Below are positions 24,927 through 32,493 of a DNA stretch of 64,000 bases, piece by piece. How positions within the stretch are numbered: the stretch's first letter is position 1; each line of letters starts with the position of its first letter. A program made the position numbers and the translations under genes. This stretch comes from G963662905 sp965230045. Its GTDB lineage: Bacteria; Bacteroidota; Bacteroidia; Bacteroidales; WRLA01. Location: positions 930,001 through 994,000 of the forward strand of contig OZ245940.1 of assembly GCA_965230045.1 (NCBI GenBank), given 5' to 3'. A model generated the notes under the pieces. It did not search any database and was not told the origin of the DNA. It worked only from the letters and a program-made list of their open reading frames with translations.

Positions 24927-26481
24927 ATTGAATGAATATCATTTTTCGCTGAATGCTGTGCCCTTCCGTGTTTAAGCTGAAATAGTAAATCCCGGGCGCC
25001 AGGTCGTAATCGTCCGGATTAAAATCAATAATGTTTTTTCGGCTGTATAACACCTGTTTATCGATCAGTTTAATGCGTTCGTTGCCGGTCATATCAAAAA
25101 TGCTCAAGCTGACTTTTTGAGGCGGACTTACCTTAAAAGCCAGGGTTGTTGAAGAACGGAAGGGGTTTGGATAATTTTGTTCCAGGCTGAAAGGGGCAAG
25201 GGCCTGCTCTTCGGTATGCGTTATTATTTCGGTATCTACAATAGCTGTCAGGATACTGGTTTGGCCGTTGTCCATCCGGCACCAAATTGGGCGAACAACA
25301 TCATCAAAAGCAGAAACATTGGTATAATCTCCAAAGAAAACAGATTGTGATGGGACAAAGGGTGATTCGCTTACTTTAAAATTGGTGAAGTTTTGTCCGC
25401 CATCATTGCTCATGGCCATATATACATCTGTATTCGAATCATCGTAATTTCTTCTGTCGTAAAAAACACAATACACTTTTCCGTTCGCCTGATCTACGTC
25501 TATCCAGGAAAAAAACTGTTGATTTTCTGTTGGGTCATCATTTATGCGAAGCGGCTCGCTCCAGTTTCCACCGCCATCATCCGAATAGGTCATCCAGATG
25601 TCTGTATTGTTTTCGCCATTGCGCTGATCGGCCCAATTGACATATATTCTTCCATGATAAGGGCCTTCGGAGAGGTCGCAGCGTGTAACAGGCATCCCGT
25701 TACATCGGTAGATTCCCGGGATATCAATAGCCCATCCGCCGATTTGCTCTGCAATAATTTGCTCATCTGCCCATGTTTCGCCTTCATCAAGGCTTTTGGT
25801 AAAATATATTTTTTCATGCCCTGCCCAGGCAACAAATATTTCTCCATTTGGGCCAACGGCTGGAACGGCCCCTTCTACGGTATTGTCTTCATCAATGCAG
25901 TCGCCGGGTGTTTGGTTTATGGCAACAGAAGGGCTAAAACTAGCTCCTGCATCTGTTGATTTGGAAAACATAATATTGGTCTGGCAGGATGGATCCGAAG
26001 AACCATAAGTGTCAAATTGTGTCCAGGTGACATAAATGTTATTGTTTCGGGGATCGACGGCAACCCACTCTTTATCTTGGTCTTTTTCGCCGTTTAGCCC
26101 CATTCCGGCCCCGTCGTTCCAGCTTTTACCGCCATCTGTCGATTTCTGGCATACGATTTGGTCGAGCCAGGAGCCATTGGGGGGGTTGGAGAGGTGCAGA
26201 TAATAAAAATGACCTGCGGTATCTGCCCCGATTACGGGATCTCCTGCTACACCATAATTGTCGCTGTAGAGCTTATTGATTGTCCAGCTCAAACCGGCAT
26301 CATCGCTATAATAAACAGCATTAATGTTTGCGCCGGCAACAATTTGGTTGGTATTGATGGGGTTAACAAAGATGGAAGGTTCGTTTGGAAAAGATTGGCT
26401 ACTGATTACAATATTTGCGTGTTGCGCAGAAAGCCCAAATGCGAGGGAGAATATCCCAATGAGCAAGCAAACTTTTTTCAT
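24925..26481 (-). CDS. BNR/Asp-box beta-propeller protein with T9SS sorting domain
   Basis: A 518-aa secreted protein. A signal peptide starts MKKVCLLIGIFSLAFGLSAQ (the ATG at 26505 would put eight extra residues before it). Six Asp-box motifs are seen: SDDAGLSW, STDGGKSW, STDAGASF, SLDEGETW, SDDGGGNW and SNDGGQNF, so a six-bladed sialidase-like propeller is likely. I do not see the FRIP-type arginine motif of true sialidases, so hydrolase activity is not supported. A T9SS domain ends it (EQNYPNPFRSSTTLAF, SIFDMTGNERIKL, LAPGIYYFSL). It follows the TAXI gene by 90 bp on the same strand. A surface or secreted binding role is likely. Confidence 0.88.
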   Translation of the reverse strand: MKKVCLLIGIFSLAFGLSAQHANIVISSQSFPNEPSIFVNPINTNQIVAGANINAVYYSDDAGLSWTINKLYSDNYGVAGDPVIGADTAGHFYYLHLSNPPNGSWLDQIVCQKSTDGGKSWNDGAGMGLNGEKDQDKEWVAVDPRNNNIYVTWTQFDTYGSSDPSCQTNIMFSKSTDAGASFSPSVAINQTPGDCIDEDNTVEGAVPAVGPNGEIFVAWAGHEKIYFTKSLDEGETWADEQIIAEQIGGWAIDIPGIYRCNGMPVTRCDLSEGPYHGRIYVNWADQRNGENNTDIWMTYSDDGGGNWSEPLRINDDPTENQQFFSWIDVDQANGKVYCVFYDRRNYDDSNTDVYMAMSNDGGQNFTNFKVSESPFVPSQSVFFGDYTNVSAFDDVVRPIWCRMDNGQTSILTAIVDTEIITHTEEQALAPFSLEQNYPNPFRSSTTLAFKVSPPQKVSLSIFDMTGNERIKLIDKQVLYSRKNIIDFNPDDYDLAPGIYYFSLNTEGHSIQRKMIFIQ

Positions 26482-26571
26482 TATGATGAGTGTTGGTTTC
26501 AGCAAAATATTACCTGACTTGATACCAAAAGGTTATAATTCCAGCCAAAAAGAAATCACAGAAGGCAGTTT

Positions 26572-27762
26572 TTATTTTTTCATCAGCCTTTTAATGGCAG
26601 CCTTATGTACTTTCCATTCAACTCCGGGAAACTTAATTGTTCTTCGGGTTCGGTTCACATCCAGTTTGGGATCAACCTCAGTCCATTTTGGATGGAACTG
26701 GTATTCCCTTTCCCAATTAAATTTACTGAGATCTTCTTTATTGTCCAGGATCAGATCAAGGAATTTTTGGATGCGCAGATAATCGCTTGTAGTTTCTTTT
26801 CCGATGTTTGTAGCCAATAAGATGGGTACTTTATAGGTTTCTATATCCTCGTCCTGCCATTCATAAGTGCCTGCTCTTATTGTAGTCGGTTCATAGATTT
26901 GGTCAAGCGTATCGCTTTGCAGGGGTACCAGTTTGATAAGGTCTTTAAGTAAAGGCGAAGTGTTTTGGAATTTATAAACAGGAGCCATTCCAACATAGAA
27001 GAAGGCATCAATCCTGTCGTTGAGCAAGTCGCCAAGTGCACTGCCCAGCCCAACATATACATTTTTCCATTTGATGCCGAGGCGGTTTTTGATGATTTCA
27101 GCAGTAACGCCTGTTCCCTGAATACCAACGCCAACACGTTTTTTCTCTAATGCGCCAATGGAATCAATTTCTGCATCTTTTCGGGTAATTAAATGAACCT
27201 CAGCAAATCCAACGGGCAAAAGAATACGTACATTTCCGGATACATTCACATTTCCCTGCAAGTGTTGCAGTTCCTGCTGCATTAAAACATCATGCTGAAT
27301 GAAGAAGATATCAGCATAGCGATAATCATTGGAAACAAGTTTTTGGTAGTTAATAAAATCACCGCCGGAAGGCAGGATGTTGATGAAAGGAATAGTGTCG
27401 TAGAACTTTTCAACCGAGTCCAAAACATTTTTATGAATAACGAGCTCTCCTGTTTCCGGATTCCTTCGGGGAACCAATTCTCCCGGGCCTTTATTCGTCA
27501 TTTTTGGGTCGGAATTCGGATGGGGCTTGGTCATGGGTATTGTGTCCATGATAGTATCAAGCTGAATTTTAAAATGATAGCCCATGATGGAATCAACGAG
27601 GATGATTGAATCAGCGATAAAATTAATATCATTCATCATCTGGTAATACGTGCCTTCCTTATCTCCGGTCAGTACCTTTAATTGATGTTTGTCAACGGAT
27701 TGAGCATTGACAAGAGAAAAGAGGAGGAAAAACGATATACTAAAAAGTAAAAATCTCTTCAT
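26572..27762 (-). CDS. TAXI-family TRAP-type solute-binding protein
   Basis: A 396-aa periplasmic binding protein with signal peptide MKRFLLFSISFFLLFSLVNA. TAXI/NMT1-like features: LTGDKEGTYYQMMNDI at the mature N-terminus, FIQHDVLMQQEL, VRILLPVGFAEVHLITRKD, KKRVGVGIQGTGVTAEII and DLLNDRIDAFFYVGMAP. About 60 residues between the first strand and INILPSGGDFINYQKLV (charged, Pro/Asp-rich, about 60-125) look like an insertion relative to the usual 320-aa family length. TAXI proteins deliver small organic acids or glutamate-like ligands to TRAP permeases; no TRAP permease is in the window. A strong promoter precedes it. The next gene, on the opposite strand, is a glutamate-type symporter. Confidence 0.82.
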   Translation of the reverse strand: MKRFLLFSISFFLLFSLVNAQSVDKHQLKVLTGDKEGTYYQMMNDINFIADSIILVDSIMGYHFKIQLDTIMDTIPMTKPHPNSDPKMTNKGPGELVPRRNPETGELVIHKNVLDSVEKFYDTIPFINILPSGGDFINYQKLVSNDYRYADIFFIQHDVLMQQELQHLQGNVNVSGNVRILLPVGFAEVHLITRKDAEIDSIGALEKKRVGVGIQGTGVTAEIIKNRLGIKWKNVYVGLGSALGDLLNDRIDAFFYVGMAPVYKFQNTSPLLKDLIKLVPLQSDTLDQIYEPTTIRAGTYEWQDEDIETYKVPILLATNIGKETTSDYLRIQKFLDLILDNKEDLSKFNWEREYQFHPKWTEVDPKLDVNRTRRTIKFPGVEWKVHKAAIKRLMKK

Positions 27763-27809
27763 TTTAAACAGGGCTTGTTGATAAATTAACTAATTTCAAA
27801 GCCAACACG

Positions 27810-27840
27810 CAAATATAGCCATTTGAAAATCTAATTCAAA
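27810..27840 (-). promoter_or_regulatory. Promoter of the TAXI gene
   Basis: On the minus strand, TTTG (plus 27837-27840) and TATATTTG (plus 27810-27817) are exactly 19 bp apart, a full match to the Bacteroidota consensus. It is 48 bp before the start codon. Confidence 0.75.
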
Positions 27841-28016
27841 AAAAAGATAATCTTCTTGATCTTTCCCGGCTAATTTATATGGGCTGCAAATTAAGGAAAA
27901 TCACCGGACTTTCTTACGTTTACGGGCACAATATGTTTCGCAAATTTGTATTTTGCCGGAAAAATAAACGGAATTTTCACGGATATTGAAGGTTTAATAG
28001 ATATAAACTACTGGAA

Positions 28017-29234
28017 ATGAGCAAAAAACAAAATTATTTTGTCCTGCAAATATTTATTGCATTAATTGGTGGAGCACTACTTGGCCTGTACTACAAACCC
28101 GCGGTTCCTTATGTCGCCTGGATGGGCGATATTTTTATCAGGGCATTGAAGATGATTATTCTTCCATTAATTTTAAGCTCCATAATTTCCGGAGTAGCCA
28201 ATATTGGAAAGGCTGAAGATCTGGGAAGGCTGGGCATAAAAACCTTGTCGTATTATTTGATGACCAGCCTTTTTGCGATTTTAACCGGCCTTTTTGCTAT
28301 CAATATCAGTAAAGCCGGTGTGGGCGCTGATTTGGGCTTGAGCCGAAAAGTGGAAGGACTGGATGCCGCCACCGGATCTTTTGGAAGCACAATAATGGGC
28401 ATTATTCCGGAAAATATTTTTAACGCATTGTCTTCGGGCAATATGCTTCCTGTAATTTTCTTTGCGATTGTTTTCGGCTTCTTTGTGAATAAAGCTTCGG
28501 GGAAATCGGCGCGCTTTCTTACCGATTTCTTTCAGTCTGTTTTTGAAGTCATGATGAAAATTACCATGTTCATTATCCGTTTTACTCCCCTTGGGGTTTT
28601 TGGAATCATCGCACAGGTAATGTCCGAACAGGAAAACCTGGGTTCATTGGTTGAAAGTATGGGGCTTTATATGCTCACAGTTATTGCTGCTTTGTTTTTT
28701 CATGCGTTTATTACTCTTCCGCTCATTACTCGTTTCATTGGAAAATCAAAACCTTTCAGGCATATGGCCAATATGCGCCCGGCATTATTGACGGCTTTTT
28801 CTACGGCATCTTCCAGCGCAACCTTGCCCTTAACTATGAACAGCATAGAAGAGCGATCGGGTGTTTCAAACAAGGTTACTAGTTTTACCCTTCCGCTTGG
28901 TGCTACTATAAATATGGATGGCACAGCACTTTACGAATGTGTTGCCGCTATTTTTATTGCGCAGGCATATGGTGTTGACCTGAGTTTTGCCGAACAGGCA
29001 TTGGTTGTGTTTACTGCACTTTTGGCATCAATAGGTGCTGCCGGCATTCCCATGGCGGGTTTGGTTATGATTGCGGTGATCTTATCTGCTGTGGGCCTTC
29101 CATTGGAGGGAATCGGGCTTATTTTGGCTGTGGATCGTATTCTTGATATGCTCAGAACAGCCACAAACGTATGGAGCGACAGCTGTGGCGCTGTTATTAT
29201 CGCGCGCTCGGAAGGTGAAAAACTTAAAGTTTAG
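28017..29234 (+). CDS. Dicarboxylate/amino acid:cation symporter (DAACS family)
   Basis: A 405-aa inner-membrane transporter with about eight transmembrane segments and two re-entrant loops. Family signatures are present: AFSTASSSATLPLTMNSIEE (serine-rich HP1 loop), PLGATINMDGTALYECVAA (the NMDGT cation/substrate site), ASIGAAGIPMAGLVMIAVIL (HP2) and VDRILDMLRTATNVWSDSCG (DxxRT-type substrate-binding helix). It imports glutamate, aspartate or C4-dicarboxylates with Na+ or H+. Length and motifs are standard. Its end overlaps the end of the convergent receiver-domain gene by 4 bp. Confidence 0.95.
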   Translation: MSKKQNYFVLQIFIALIGGALLGLYYKPAVPYVAWMGDIFIRALKMIILPLILSSIISGVANIGKAEDLGRLGIKTLSYYLMTSLFAILTGLFAINISKAGVGADLGLSRKVEGLDAATGSFGSTIMGIIPENIFNALSSGNMLPVIFFAIVFGFFVNKASGKSARFLTDFFQSVFEVMMKITMFIIRFTPLGVFGIIAQVMSEQENLGSLVESMGLYMLTVIAALFFHAFITLPLITRFIGKSKPFRHMANMRPALLTAFSTASSSATLPLTMNSIEERSGVSNKVTSFTLPLGATINMDGTALYECVAAIFIAQAYGVDLSFAEQALVVFTALLASIGAAGIPMAGLVMIAVILSAVGLPLEGIGLILAVDRILDMLRTATNVWSDSCGAVIIARSEGEKLKV

Positions 29235-29608
29235 CTTTCTCCTTTTTTCTGGCGATACAATTGCAGAATGTGTTCTATATCTTCATTTACAATGGGTTTG
29301 CAGATGTGGCGTAGTGCCTGATAGCGTGAAATTGCCCTGTAGTCCGGTTCTGATGCACTGACGAAAACCACTTCGAATTTCCTTTTGGGATAGCGCTCAA
29401 GCAAATCCAGCCCACTGCCTCGCGGCATTTGCAAGTCAAGAAATATTAGATCGGGACTGCTTTTGTTGATCATTTCCCATGCTTCTTCGATATTGCGTGC
29501 GCTGCCCACAATTTCAACTTCACCGGTATGTGCGCTTAATAGATGCTCAATGGCAAAAATACCAGCTGTTTCATCATCAATTATCAGTGTTTTTATTATG
29601 CTCATCAA
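29231..29608 (-). CDS. Stand-alone response regulator receiver domain
   Basis: A 125-aa protein consisting only of a CheY-like receiver. The acidic pair D11/D12, phosphoacceptor D58 in LIFLDLQMP, the switch Ser near 84 (VFVSASEPD) and KP near 109 are all present. The first 25 residues (LIIDDETAGIFAIEHLL) resemble LytTR-type regulators, but no output domain follows and the frame stops normally. It lies 16 bp after the exosortase gene and is probably co-transcribed. The partner kinase is unknown. A second ATG three bases in is equally possible. Confidence 0.85.
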   Translation of the reverse strand: MMSIIKTLIIDDETAGIFAIEHLLSAHTGEVEIVGSARNIEEAWEMINKSSPDLIFLDLQMPRGSGLDLLERYPKRKFEVVFVSASEPDYRAISRYQALRHICKPIVNEDIEHILQLYRQKKGES

Positions 29609-29624
29609 CGATTATAAATTCTGG

Positions 29625-30209
29625 TTATTTTTTTATTTTTTTGCCTGCAGGAGGAGCAATTTTTTCTACCCACCATATCCACATAAAGAAAATTACAACG
29701 TAGAAAAACGGACGAAACAGATAGTCATGACTGAATTGCCAGTAATCAGGTTTCCAGAGTAATACAATGGATAATCCGATAATCCGGAAAAGGTTTGTGA
29801 GATGGACGATAAAGACGCCCAAAGGGATAAACCATAATTTTTTAAGCCAGGGGCCCCGGAAAAAAATCATCAAGAGGGCAAACTGAGAAAACTGCTTCAG
29901 TCCAGAGCATCCGGCATTGATCGCAATATAGCCTTTGTTGCTAAAATACATGGTTTGATCGATAGTGGTAATTTCCAGCCCTAATATATGCACGTCAAAC
30001 CAGTGGCTTTGTGCGAATACCAGCCATGACATAAAATCGTAGGCACTTGCCATGAAGGTTTTGACTGGCCAATAGTGCAGGTCATAAGCCCAAAATCGCC
30101 AGCTAAAATGGATAATAACTGTAATTAAACCAAACAATGCTACATCAGAAAGTGATTGCAGGTTATATTTTTCAATAAAATTCCGTATTTCGACCCTTAA
30201 TTTTTTCAC
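29625..30209 (-). CDS. Exosortase/archaeosortase family protein
   Basis: A 194-aa inner-membrane protein with about six hydrophobic segments. The catalytic triad of the family can be read: C101 in NAGCSGLKQFSQ, R142 in HLTNLFRIIG and H161 in FSHDYLFRP. Exosortases cleave and attach proteins with C-terminal PEP-CTERM-like signals at the cell envelope. No gene in this window ends in such a signal; all recognised sorting domains here are T9SS type, so the substrate must lie elsewhere. It is shorter than classical EpsH-type exosortases, as usual for the Bacteroidota single-domain forms. Confidence 0.88.
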   Translation of the reverse strand: MKKLRVEIRNFIEKYNLQSLSDVALFGLITVIIHFSWRFWAYDLHYWPVKTFMASAYDFMSWLVFAQSHWFDVHILGLEITTIDQTMYFSNKGYIAINAGCSGLKQFSQFALLMIFFRGPWLKKLWFIPLGVFIVHLTNLFRIIGLSIVLLWKPDYWQFSHDYLFRPFFYVVIFFMWIWWVEKIAPPAGKKIKK

Positions 30210-30314
30210 TAAGATGGATTTATCATGTTTTTGAGCCGTAAAGGTAGTGTTTTTTGAGAAAAGGCTGTAAGGGGATCTGCGGAATAATCAGGGCTAAAAG
30301 AAAGGGGAAGTGTT

Positions 30315-31580
30315 TTAGAATTGGAAACGGATACCGCCATTAATGCTCAGGGAAGAGGCGTTTCCACCCGGAGAATCATAAACAGAGCGGAAGTAATAGC
30401 GGTAAGTCGGGTTAAGCTGCAATGCGAGTTTGTCGCTGAGATGATATTCCAGGGTTAAGCCGAAAAGCATCCGGAAATTACTTTCCAGTTTTTCTTCTAT
30501 GCGCCTTTCGATATAAAGCAAACGGACATCCGAAGGAATATCGGCAGGAGCTTCTTTTCTGCTTATGATGACAGCATATTCGCCGCCTGCCCTGAGGCTT
30601 AAGCCGAAGTTACGATAACTAAATACATCATAACCAAAGCTTAAAGGAATGCGGAAATAGGTGTAACGATTATCTGCATACGCAATAGTATTATGTGTCA
30701 CTGAATCGTAAATCGTTTCAATGGTTGTAATCAGGATTACCGAATCCGGATTGGACGGATCGGGCACATAATAATGCACATCATAATAAAAACCAACACT
30801 GTCCAATGATTTATAATCGAGGGTATAGGGCGTTTGGTCTTCCATAACTGATGCCCCTAGGCCGCCTTGCAAATACATGCCGCCACCTAATTCGTAGCGT
30901 GCCATCGCATTCAAATTCAGCTGCCTGATGTTTAGTTGCTCGTCAACCGGCACATCAATAAATTCGGGACCACTGTTTATCAGGAAGCTATATTTAGACG
31001 TTTTTTGGTAATCATCAAAGAGGCGGAAGCTGTATCCTTGTGTGTTTGTTAAATCGTTATTGCCCGGAAGGCCCAGTGCATTTATTTTTTCAGGGGTTTT
31101 GAGGCGGAGCGAAAAGGTTTCAAAGGAATTTTTGAACAGCTCAGGCTTCAGTGCATGTATCGGCTCACCTTCAAATAGTTGGCGTTGAGGTGCATTGTTT
31201 TCTGCCGGTTTGGCATAGTGGGTTTCAGTCTCCGTGTATTTTATGAAAGGCTCCGCCGCTTTTCGGCTTTCAAAAGCAGGCTTGTTTTCTTTCATCTCGA
31301 TGAAACACTCCTGTTTCGATGGCATGTTTTCCGGGATTTCCGGTCTGCTTGCAGGCGAAAGCAAAAGGGTTGCTGAAACAATGGCCGCGGCAATACCAGT
31401 AATACCTGTGGAAGCCATCAAGTAGATGTTGCTTGAAAAATTGGTGAAATTAAAAGATGTGAACTCATTCCACGACAATTTGCTGCTGATTCCGCTCCAA
31501 ACGGATGCAGCAGGTTCAATCTGAACGTTGCTCAGATTGTCCCGGAAAATGTCGTCAATATGTTCTAATCCATCTTTCAT
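30315..31580 (-). CDS. Membrane-anchored outer-membrane-barrel-like protein with anti-sigma-like N-terminus
   Basis: A 421-aa protein without a signal peptide. Residues 1-45 (EHIDDIFRDNLSNVQIEPAA, then VWSGISSKL) resemble the short cytoplasmic start of Bacteroidota anti-sigma proteins. A single transmembrane segment is at about 52-75 (IYLMASTGITGIAAAIVSATLLL). A hydrophilic linker follows to about 160, then an eight-stranded barrel pattern to a C-terminal phenylalanine (LSINGGIRFQF). It starts 21 bp after the ECF sigma gene, which supports a sigma-regulating role. How one chain would place a barrel in the outer membrane and a helix in the inner membrane is unclear. Confidence 0.7.
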   Translation of the reverse strand: MKDGLEHIDDIFRDNLSNVQIEPAASVWSGISSKLSWNEFTSFNFTNFSSNIYLMASTGITGIAAAIVSATLLLSPASRPEIPENMPSKQECFIEMKENKPAFESRKAAEPFIKYTETETHYAKPAENNAPQRQLFEGEPIHALKPELFKNSFETFSLRLKTPEKINALGLPGNNDLTNTQGYSFRLFDDYQKTSKYSFLINSGPEFIDVPVDEQLNIRQLNLNAMARYELGGGMYLQGGLGASVMEDQTPYTLDYKSLDSVGFYYDVHYYVPDPSNPDSVILITTIETIYDSVTHNTIAYADNRYTYFRIPLSFGYDVFSYRNFGLSLRAGGEYAVIISRKEAPADIPSDVRLLYIERRIEEKLESNFRMLFGLTLEYHLSDKLALQLNPTYRYYFRSVYDSPGGNASSLSINGGIRFQF

Positions 31581-31601
31581 ATAATAATGGCATTTCGGCC
31601 C

Positions 31602-32156
31602 TTATCTTTTAAAATTTAATTCTTCAAGGCGTTTTCTAAGGTATTTTCTGGCTTTCGATAGCTGTGATTTTGATGTGTTCTCAGATACATCAAGTACCTC
31701 TGCAATTTCGGCATGGGTATAACCTTCAAATACATAAAGGTTAAAAACCATACGATAGCCTTCGGGAAGTTCCTGTATCAGCTTCATCAGCGCTTTTTCG
31801 CGGCTGTGTCCCTTTTCCGTTTCATGGTAGGAGGGAGCTTCACCGGCGATACGGTCTTCCATATCATCAATATCGGTCTGCAAATCATTTTTTTTGTTTT
31901 TGCTATAATGCGTAATTGCAGTGTTGATAATGATGCGTTTTAACCAACCTTCAAAAGAACCTTCAAATTTGTAATCGTCAATTTTGGAGAAGATTTTCAC
32001 AAAGCCTTCCTGCAATATATCTTCAGCGTCTGTGCGATTTTTCGCAAAACGCAAACATATTGCCATTAATTGCCTTGAGTATCTGGAATACAGCCTGTTC
32101 TGATACCGGCGCTTACCTGCTGAGCATCCTTCGATCAGTTGTTTATCAGAGTGCAT
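31602..32156 (-). CDS. ECF-family RNA polymerase sigma factor
   Basis: A 184-aa sigma-70-like factor with region 2 (LYSRYSRQLMAICLRFAKNR, DAEDILQEGFVKIF, EGWLKRIIINTAI) and region 4 (LPEGYRMVFNLYVFEGYTHAEIAEVL, SENTSKSQLSKARKYLRKRL). There is no 1.1 or 3 region, as expected for extracytoplasmic-function factors. It is transcribed just before the barrel/anti-sigma-like gene, then exosortase and receiver genes, so it may control an envelope regulon. A possible -7/-33 pair lies about 95 bp upstream. Confidence 0.93.
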   Translation of the reverse strand: MHSDKQLIEGCSAGKRRYQNRLYSRYSRQLMAICLRFAKNRTDAEDILQEGFVKIFSKIDDYKFEGSFEGWLKRIIINTAITHYSKNKKNDLQTDIDDMEDRIAGEAPSYHETEKGHSREKALMKLIQELPEGYRMVFNLYVFEGYTHAEIAEVLDVSENTSKSQLSKARKYLRKRLEELNFKR

Positions 32157-32250
32157 TCTCCAAACTGCTTTTGGTTAGACTTCGGTTCATTTTTAATGGT
32201 TGCCTGAAAATCAATAATTTTTTCGCTTGATGCATGATTTATTTTCAGGG

Positions 32251-32280
32251 CAAAAAGATAAACAAAAAAATTGTACCAAA
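32251..32280 (-). promoter_or_regulatory. Possible sigma-gene promoter
   Basis: On the minus strand, TTTG (plus 32277-32280) is followed 16 bp later by TATCTTTTTG, a one-step stretch of the TAnnTTTG box. It lies about 95 bp before the ATG. Weak. Confidence 0.35.
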
Positions 32281-32389
32281 GTCTGCTTTAAATCTGTGTG
32301 ATCCTTTTCCTGCTGCAATAATTACTTGATTTAAGGGATATTAATCCTTGAAAAAAAACTATGGTCATTTAAAGTAACAGTTAAAACAA

Positions 32390-32443
32390 AAGTATAAAAA
32401 ACAGCATCAGGCGGGTATTTTAACAACCAGCTTCTGATGCTGT
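32390..32443 (-). terminator. Terminator of the efflux operon
   Basis: ACAGCATCAG (32401-32410) and CTGATGCTGT (32434-32443) form a perfect 10-bp stem with a 23-nt loop. On the minus strand it is followed by TTTTTTATACTTTTG. It is 50 bp past the stop of the RND gene. Confidence 0.75.
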
Positions 32444-32493
32444 ACTGTGCGATATTGCGCCAAAACCAAATTTTGGCATAATAATTTATTGTA

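Larger units (their letters stand above)
32157..32493. other. Intergenic region between the RND gene and the sigma gene
   Basis: 337 bp without a coding frame. It holds the terminator of the efflux operon and a weak promoter for the sigma gene. Nothing else is recognised. Confidence 0.5.

Noticed and set aside
24925..26481. Exo-alpha-sialidase
   Set aside because: Six Asp-boxes are present, but the FRIP motif and arginine triad of active sialidases were not found.
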